A DNA stretch of 64,000 nucleotides from Chloroflexota bacterium (GTDB taxonomy: Bacteria > Chloroflexota > Chloroflexia > Chloroflexales > Herpetosiphonaceae): the NCBI GenBank assembly GCA_020161265.1, contig JAIUOC010000007.1:186001-250000 (forward strand), given 5' to 3'. The position numbers were made by a program, and so were the translations under genes. Positions within the stretch are counted from its first letter, which is position 1. The number at the start of each line of letters is the position of its first letter. Positions 52,641 through 61,700 of the stretch are shown here, piece after piece. The notes beneath the pieces were generated by a model. It saw only the letters and a list, made by a program, of their open reading frames with translations. It was not told where the DNA came from and did no database searches.

Positions 52641-52754
52641 CGCCAAACGTTATCACTCTTACACGATCGTACTGCCCACCATGGGCTAGTTCTGCCATAT
52701 TCAGCTAGGTGGCTGTTGGTTGTGTTGCGTCTCTATCACGGCTCTGGAGGTTCC

Positions 52755-55700
52755 ATGCATATTCGATCATCGCGCTCGTTGATTGTCCGAGCAACTTGGC
52801 TAGCCCTGTTGGCGCTGCTGCTCAGTCCGTTTCTGCTTGGCTGGCTTGATCAGGCTGCAACGCCGCAAACGGCGATCGAACGCGCATGGGAGTTGGCTGG
52901 AGCCAGTGGCAGTTATCGCTACCAAGCGAATATCGAGCAAACGACCTATCCAGTTGCTGCGATTACCAGCGCTGGCCGCGAACCGCAACTCGATCGCTTG
53001 GCGCTCGAAGGTCAGGTTGATGCAACCACGAATTATCTTGAAATGCAGCTTTGGAATAGTGCCGATCGTAATCCAGCCAAAGCCCATTCGTTGCGACTAC
53101 TCGATGGTAAGGTTGAGCAACGCCAAGGACTCGGGCCATGGCAAGCAGGCGATCTGCAAGATCTCAACGGTATTGCCCCTAGTGGCAATTTGCTGAGCTT
53201 TTTGATCGGGGCTGACGATGTGCAATTGCTTGACCAAGCAACTCGCTCGTTTGATACAGCCGCTGGAGCAGCCCTCGATTTAACCCTAACCTACGAACAT
53301 TATGGCTTTAAGCTTGATGGAACAGCGTTGGCTGAAAAACTTGGGCCGATGCTCGAAGCCCAAATTCGCGCCAGCCGCAATGTTCCGGCCCATGTGGTGC
53401 TCGATGCTGGGCGAGCCTATCGCGATATGCAGGGCCATGGCGAAATTTGGATCGATCAGACTGGACTGCCCCGTCGCATCGCGTTAACCCTCGAATTTCC
53501 AGCCCAACAAGGCCAAGGTCGCTCGACTGCTATGATTGTTGGCGATTACAGCGGTTTCGATCAGAGCCGTTTAGCCTTGGCAACCACGCCTTTTAGCGCC
53601 GACCCAATCAATTGGCTCAGCTTTCGATTAACTGAACAATTGCCAGCTTTGCGCTTGTTGGTGTTGCAAATCGTGAGTATTTGGCTGGTGCTGGCGCTGA
53701 TTGGCTGGTGGATGCGGCGCTTGCATAACCGCAAAATTCATGCCTTCACGGTGGCCTTGGTGATTATTTCACTGCTGACAATGCCTTTATTTCGTGCTGA
53801 TCTTACGGCTGCCTTTGCTGCTGAGCAACAAACTGAGCAAGCTGAATACGACCAACAACGTGCGCAGCATGAAGCTTTGAGCGAGGCCGTCGCTGCCCAG
53901 CAAACCAGCAATTGGAACCCCCACCAAAATCCGCGTAGCACACAGCCACAAGCAGCGCTGCCCGATGCCGATTTAACTGCATTGTTGCAAGCACGGCCAG
54001 AATTGGCGTTGCCAAGCATGCTGGCCTCAAGCGATACGACCGATACTGATGGCGATGGATTAACCGACTACGATGAAGCAATTTGGGGTGCTTGCCCAAG
54101 TGCCAGCTCAAGCAGTGATGATTGTATTGGGGTCGCCGACTCGACCGATAGTGATGGCGATGGGTTGAGCGATGGCATTGAAGTTAATCAACTTGGCACT
54201 TTGCCCGACGAAGCCGATAGCGACGGTGATTTAATAGATGATCAATTGGAAGTTGCGGGATTTAGCTTTGGTGGCACACAATGGTATCTCGATCCCTATG
54301 CCAGCGATAGCAACAGCGATGGCTTGACCGATGGCATGGAGTGTCAAGTATGGGTTGAAATTTCCAGCGATTATGATCCAAGCGCAGCCTGCCCCGATAC
54401 TGATGCTGATGGCACGCCCGATGTGTTTGACCTTGATAACGATAATGATGGGGTGAATGATGCGGTTGATAATTCGCCCAATGGCGTGATTGCCCAAACT
54501 TTCAACGGCGATACGCCACTTGAACTCAGCATCAATCAGCTTGAAACCGACAAGCCCATCTATGTTGATTTTCAAATTACCCCAACCAACGCTGACCATC
54601 TTGATTATTTTGGCACAGTGCTCGATTGGCCAACTGGCGATAGTGCTGGCCAAATTCAGCGCCACTTGGAAACCAACTTTGCAAACACCGAAAATCTGAC
54701 CTTGCGCAGCAGCGATACCAACGCCGCCAATGGCGATATTCGGCTTGTGCCAATGTTACAAATTCGCATGCCCTACACCAGCGGTCACTATGCTAATTTG
54801 CCAGTCAATGCCAGCTACAGCGGGATCGATCGCAGTTTGGATGTAGCGGTTGATAGCTGGCTCAATAGCAGCACGATTGAGCGTTATGATCTGAGTGTTT
54901 ACGATTCAAACAGCGGCGATGGCGAACTCTTGGCCTATCTGCCAATCAGTTATGTATCCGATGAAAGCGATGGTGGGGTGGTTGGCTTTGCGGCGCGGAT
55001 GTTCTATCAACCGAGCCAAGGTAGCAACGGCCTAGCAACATGGGGCGCAGCCCATGAAATTCGGCTGGTTTGGTTGGTCGAAATGTTGACCGATAGCTGC
55101 ACAGATGACACCGACCTCAGCACTTGCGAAGACAGCTATGCAATCATCCAAACCTATTACGATGAGTGGAAATTAGCTGGCCTGACCGTAACCGAGGAGC
55201 ATGGCACCGATACCGCGATTGTCTATGAAAATCCGACTGAGGATACCAACCTCGCGCTGGATAGCGATTTGTGGGTTGCCAGCTGGAACATGAGCAACAG
55301 CTTTTTGCGTGGTCGCGATTGCTCAAGCATCAATGGCAGTGGCACATGCACCAGCAACGGCAGCCGCGATGTGACAATCAGCAATTTGGCGAGTAGCATT
55401 GATGGTTGGGCGGGCGGCGCGGCCAATCATGGCTTGGCAGTCCAAAGTTTTAGCTATAGCCATAATGATGATTACGTTGAAGATTTGACGATCACCCGCA
55501 CTGCCGAATTACTTGATAGCGTGTTCACACCCTATGCCAACCAAACTAATCCGACCTTGCTGTTTGCCAGCGAACATCGTAGCCGCTCGGTCAATGTTGA
55601 TGACACAACGATCACGAGCGCCGCAGTTAGCTTAGATTTTGATGCTGATACAGTGCCATTGGTGACCGCAGCCAGCATGAGTTGGGCACCATATCAATAT

Positions 55701-58700
55701 ACTAATGGCGTTTGGGGCAATTACGATCCCGAGCAATATTTGCTGCTGCTGAATACCCTGTTGACCAGCGATGAATTTTTTCAAGGTGACGGCTCAAGCA
55801 CAAGCCTCGATGAAATCAGCGGCAAGCAAATTTGGGGTCAAAGCTACTATGCCGCTTTGTTGCAAGGCCTCTCAGAGAGCATCGAGAGTGACGGTGATTT
55901 GCTTTGGACGCAAAGTACCGAAGTTCCCGAAAGTGCCTATACCCCAGCTTGGCCTTCATCAACGCCCAAAGGCTTTACCTTTATTGGTTCGGCCTACCTC
56001 AATACAATCATCGAATCGGTGAGCAAATTTGCCAAATACAAATCTATGAGCTACAGCGGCTATAGCTTCTGGAGCGTGATCAACCATGCCTATAAAAAGG
56101 GCTTTACCCAATATACCTTTTCCTTTGAGCGCTTGCTGCAAAACAAAAAGAGCATGGCCTTGCATGGCTTGATCGGCATAACCACGATTGGCTTGGCAGT
56201 TGGCGCAACCTTGTTTGCGGTTGGCTACCTGACTGGCGATGATACAACCTTCCAAGCTGGCATTTACATTCTGAATGCGGCCACGATTGTTGGGGTTGGT
56301 TTGTATATCGCCAATATGATGCACAAATTTTATACGCTCTACCAGAGTGGTATGGGTGTAACCGCGATTCTTAAATCGACCACGATGGCCAATTTTAAGG
56401 CTGTGGGTAAATTAGGCTTGGTGCTTGGTGCAATCGTACCTTGGATCATTTTCCTCTCGACATCGAGCGGTGTGCTGTGGAAAATGATTACAACTGGCGA
56501 GGGCGGTAGTATCGCGCTCACCGTCTATGTGGCCTACACTCTCGCCAGCACAATCATCACGGTTTTGATGTTTGCCTTAGAATTTGTGCCTGGGATCGGC
56601 CAAGTTTTCTCGTTCCTCTTCCTCATGGTCTATTTTGTCGATGGAATTTTGGCGATTTTCGGCGTGCGCACCGTGCAAGATCGTATGACGGAAGCGATTG
56701 CCAAATTGCTCTACGACGTTGATATTATCATTAAAAATATGGATTCCTCGGATCGCTTGGCGATCGATATTGTGGATCGCAGTTTGGCTGAGCCTGAAGA
56801 TGGCTTTGTGGTCTCCAACAGCATCACCTACACGATGCTCGTCACCAATACATTGCTGTACGGCACGCAATATTCAGCGTCCGATGCCAATAAAGCCTCG
56901 TTCCTGTATACCCTCGACGATGAACCAGTTGATTATCACGATCAAATTAGCAAAGGCGATATGCGCGGCGATTGGGATGCGATTGGCGGGCGCAAAATTC
57001 GCTTGAGCAGAACGATCGTTTCGGTCGATGCCTTAGATTTGGATCGAGTTGGCACAGGGATCAATCGCTCGTTCGATGGCTTGCTTTATTTGAATGAAGC
57101 CTATCAATTGCCCTACACTGGTTGCTGGCTTGATGCCTTTAGTTGTAGCACCGAAACCTTTGGTGGCTCCAGCGAATTGAATATTGGCGCAAGTGAAACG
57201 CTAGATATTTTGCCCGCAACCCTGAGCGAATTCTATGCAATGGAGTGGAATGATCGCGGCCAGTTGAGCTTCCCCAGCCAGCGCGATCACGATGGCGATG
57301 GTTTGTTCAGTGTTGAGGCAGGCGGAGTTGACCCCGATGATTTGACCCGCGATGCTGATCAAGATTTGTTGCTCGATACCTACGAATTGGCGCAGGGCAC
57401 TGATCCTGAAGCAATCGATACTGATGGTGATGGGCTTGATGATGCCCGCGAATTGAGCCTTGGCACCAATCCATTGCTCAACGATAGCGATGGCGATGGG
57501 CTTGATGATGGAACTGAAAGCACAACTGGTTGGTTGATTAGCTACAGCGATGATGCGGGTAATCGCAGTTATACCCGCGTTTGGTCAAACCCCAATGTTG
57601 GCGATATTGACGACGACGGCTTGAACGATTTGCAAGAATTCGTCTATGGCTTCAACCCGTGGGTCGCTACCGATGCCTCATTAATTGATAACTTGGTGCA
57701 ATTTGCCGCCATGGATGTGAGCGAGCGCGATGCCGCTGCGGTGTTGCTACGCTTTGAAGAAAGTGCCGATGCAAGCGTATTTGCCAATAGTGCGAGCACC
57801 AACAATTTTAGTTGTGCTAGCACGCCAACCTGCCCAATCGCAGCGCAAACTGGGCGGTATGGCAATGCTGCCACCTTCGATGGCCTAAACGATTATCTGC
57901 AAACCAGTGTGAGCCTCGCGCCAACCGCCTATACCCAAGCCGTCTGGGTCTATCCGACCAGCACTGATAGCAATTTCCATGGAATTGTGGGCTATGATGG
58001 CGGGATTTTGGCGCAACGAGCACCCAGCATCTACATGTTTCAGGCTGGACGGGTGCAAATTGGCTTTGGCGATGGCACAAATTGGAACAGTTTATCAACC
58101 AGCGGGGTTGTGCTGAGCAGCAACACATGGAGCCACATCGCCACAACGTTTGATGGCACGACCATGCGGTTGTACATCAACGGCGTTGAGCAAGCCAATT
58201 CGGCGGCTGCCGCTGGCAAAGTACCCTATCCAATCAGCACTTTGCGGGTTGGACGCATCGACAACTATTTTAAAGGTTCAATCGACGAATTAAGCCTGTT
58301 TGATCGGGCACTCTCGGCTAGTGAAGTTGTAGCACTTAAAGATGGCCGCTACAATCCAAATGATCTGGTTGTGCAGCCAGGCGCGGCCTTGAGCTATTCA
58401 ACCAGCGTTACCAATACGCTGGCAGCCCAAGGCATCCATGGCAATTTGCTTGGCACGACCAGCGCTAGTGATCCAATCGTCGCCCAACCAAAAATTGCCT
58501 TGCGCTTTGAAGAAAGTGATCGCAAGAGTGGTTTTAGCCCAGCTTCGGGTGAGAGCGAAGCCGCGACCTGTGTTGGCGCAAGTTGCCCCGCCAGCGACTT
58601 GGTGAGCGGCACTGATCGCTCAGTGGCCTTCGATGGCGTTGATGATCAGCTTGCGATTGGCACGCTGGCCTATGAAAATGCCTTTCAAGCCTCAACCTTC

Positions 58701-61700
58701 TCGTTCAAAGTCAAATTGAACGCCCTGCCTAGTGCTGGCAAAACTATGAGCTTGATCGCAACCGAATCGACTCAAGCCTATGGGCTGAATGTTTCGGTCA
58801 ATAGCAGCGGCAAGTTGGTTGTTGGATTAAATGATGTTAGCCCAACATTAACTGGTGGCATCACGATCGCCACCAATACCTGGATCACAATCACGATTAA
58901 TGTTAATGATAAGCAGCTACGGGTTTATCAAAATGGTACACTTGATAGTGGCTTGAACAACAATGTGCGCTTGCGCTTGGTGGTTGGCGCTGGCATGTTG
59001 GGCAATAGCATCGACGGCGCTAGCCCGCTGCATGGCAATCTCAACGATATCAGCATCATCAACAATAATGCTGAAACCGTATTTGCGCTTGGTTTTGATG
59101 AACATAACACCAGCAGCTCGCGCACCAGTTTTGCCAACACCGCCAGCGGTGGCAGCATCGTCAGCTGTGCCTCAACCGCGACCTGCCCAGGCTTAACCGC
59201 AGGTGCAACCAACGAAGGCCTGCTTTTTGATGGCAGCGACGATTATTTGCCATTACCCGCAGCGGTCAGCAGCGCGGCGGGCGCTAGCGGTTCGTTCAGC
59301 TTCAAACTGAAATTGAGCGCCCTGCCAACCAGCGGCTCCTACTATTATTTGCTTGATAATGCTTGTTCTAGCTCAGCCGGAGCAGGCTACTGTTTACGCG
59401 CCTATATCGACTCAGCAGGCTTGGTCACGCTTGGATTAATCAACCGTACTTCGAGCAGCGTGGCGTTTGGCCCATTCTCGACGACTGCCGCTGGCGGGTT
59501 TAGTGGCAAGCTCGGCAGTTGGGTCACCGTGACAATCAGCTGGAGTTTGGCGGCAGCCGCTGGCTCAACCAGCAATTTTTCAATTGCCACAACCCACAAT
59601 GGCTCAACTACCACCGCCACCAGCAGTGGCACCAGCACCTACTGGCCGTTGATCACCACCGATAGTAATGCGCGGTTTGGTCGCCGCGTTGGTGGTTCGC
59701 TGGCGCTCAAAGGTGCACTCGATGATCTGGTGGCAACTAGCTATAACCTAAGTTTTGACCAACCAAGCTTTAATGTTGAGCAAATCAATCGGGTTAATGA
59801 TGGGCGGGTCGCAGCTTGTGCCGCCTTCTACAATTGCCCCACATCAAGCAGCGCTGGCAAATTTGGGGCAGCGCTCAGCTTCGATGGCAACGACGATTAT
59901 TTGCTGCTTGATCATACGGTTGCCGATGATTTTACAATTGCCTTTTGGATGCAATCGAGCCAAACTACGGGCAGTGCTAGCGCTTGGTGGCAGGGCAATG
60001 GCTTGATCGATGGCGAAGTTGCTGGTAATGCCAACGACTTTGGCATTAGCCTCGGTGATGGTGGCAAAGTGCTGTTTGGGGTTGGGAATCCTGCGGCCAG
60101 TGATACAACCCTCAAAGGTGGGAGTGTCGCTGATGGAGCTTGGCATCATGTGGTGGCGACCCGCGTCAAGCAAACTGGCGCGATGCGTTTGTATGTTGAT
60201 GGCGTGCTCGTCGCTAGTGGCACAGGCAATACGGCTAGTTTGAGTGCACCGCCTTATCTGCGCATCGGTATGATCCAAACTGGCTATAACGCCTATGCTG
60301 GCTTGCTCGACGAAATTGTGATTGTGCCAGCAGCGGTCGATCTGGCTGGTGCTCAATTGCTGATGCAAACCACCTATCCAATCATCGATATTGCCGAAGC
60401 TGTTACAACCTTCCAGCTGAATGCACTTTCGGCCAGCAGCATCAGTGCCATCGCCAACGTCAGCAGTAATGCTGTCACGAGCCGCCATAGCTTTACCCAA
60501 GAAGTTGAGGCGGCGATCGATTTGCAATCGGCGATTGATTATCCAGTGACTGATAGCAATGCTGCCAGCTTGCCAATCTTGTTGCCGTTCGAGGAAGTTC
60601 CAGGCGAAACCAACTTTAGCAACTATGGCACAGTCACAGGCTATAGCCAAAACAACGAGATGAAATCGCCCACCTGCTACACCTCAATTGGCTGCCCGAC
60701 CGCTGGTTTACCTGGGGTAGATGGCCGCGCCGCCTACTTCAATGGTAGCGGCGATTGGCTGAGCTGTACCTATTCAGGGGTTTTGGGCTTGCCCTGTGCT
60801 TGGAACGAAGTTAATATTCGCACGGTGGCCGCGTGGGTCAAAGCTGATCGCGGCACGATTGCCGATTTTCGTGGCTCAATCGGAGCCAACGGAATCGAGC
60901 TAGATTTCAATAGTTTCAAGGTGACTATCAATAGTACAACCTATCGAATTGCAATCGACCTGCCTGAAAATGAATGGGTGCATGTTGCGGCTACGGTTGA
61001 TATGACCAGTCGAATCGCCAAAGTTTATGTCAATGGAGCGCTGTATGGCTCGACCAGCCTTGGCAGCACTGGCACATACAGCGGTAGTTTCCCATCGATT
61101 GGCGCAAATCGAGCAGGAACCTTTGGCAACCTTGGAGCCGATGGCGATTTCTTCCATGGCTCGATGGACGATCTGCGCGGCTACACCGTAACGCTCTCGG
61201 CTAGCCAAATCAAACAACTCTACAGCGAATCGGCTCCGGCCATGGCCTTTACGTTTGATGCTGACGCTAGCAGTGCCAGCACTGTGATTGATACTTCAGC
61301 TAATCGCTATGCTGGCGTGTTGCGCGGCTCAGTCTGTAACACCGTCACCCTGAATTCAGCCGATTTTGGCAATTTTGGCGCTGATGGGATTAATATTCGT
61401 TTGGAGAGTACCGATCAACTTATTTTGAGTATGCCGCTGATCACGACTGCGCTGCATCAACTGAATCTTAGCGTGCCAATTTGTGGCATCGATAGCCTAA
61501 TCTTTGAACAAATTGCGAGCAATGGCACAACTTCGAGCTATGGCGCGGTTAGCCTGAATGCGGCAAATTCGGGTACAACCACTGATGTCAATGTTGGCTT
61601 ATATCCATTTGACCATATTGTGCTGAATTATAGTTACGCCACGCCAACCAGCAGCAGCGCCCCCAGCCTGACCGATGGCAAAATTGGCCAGAACATGACC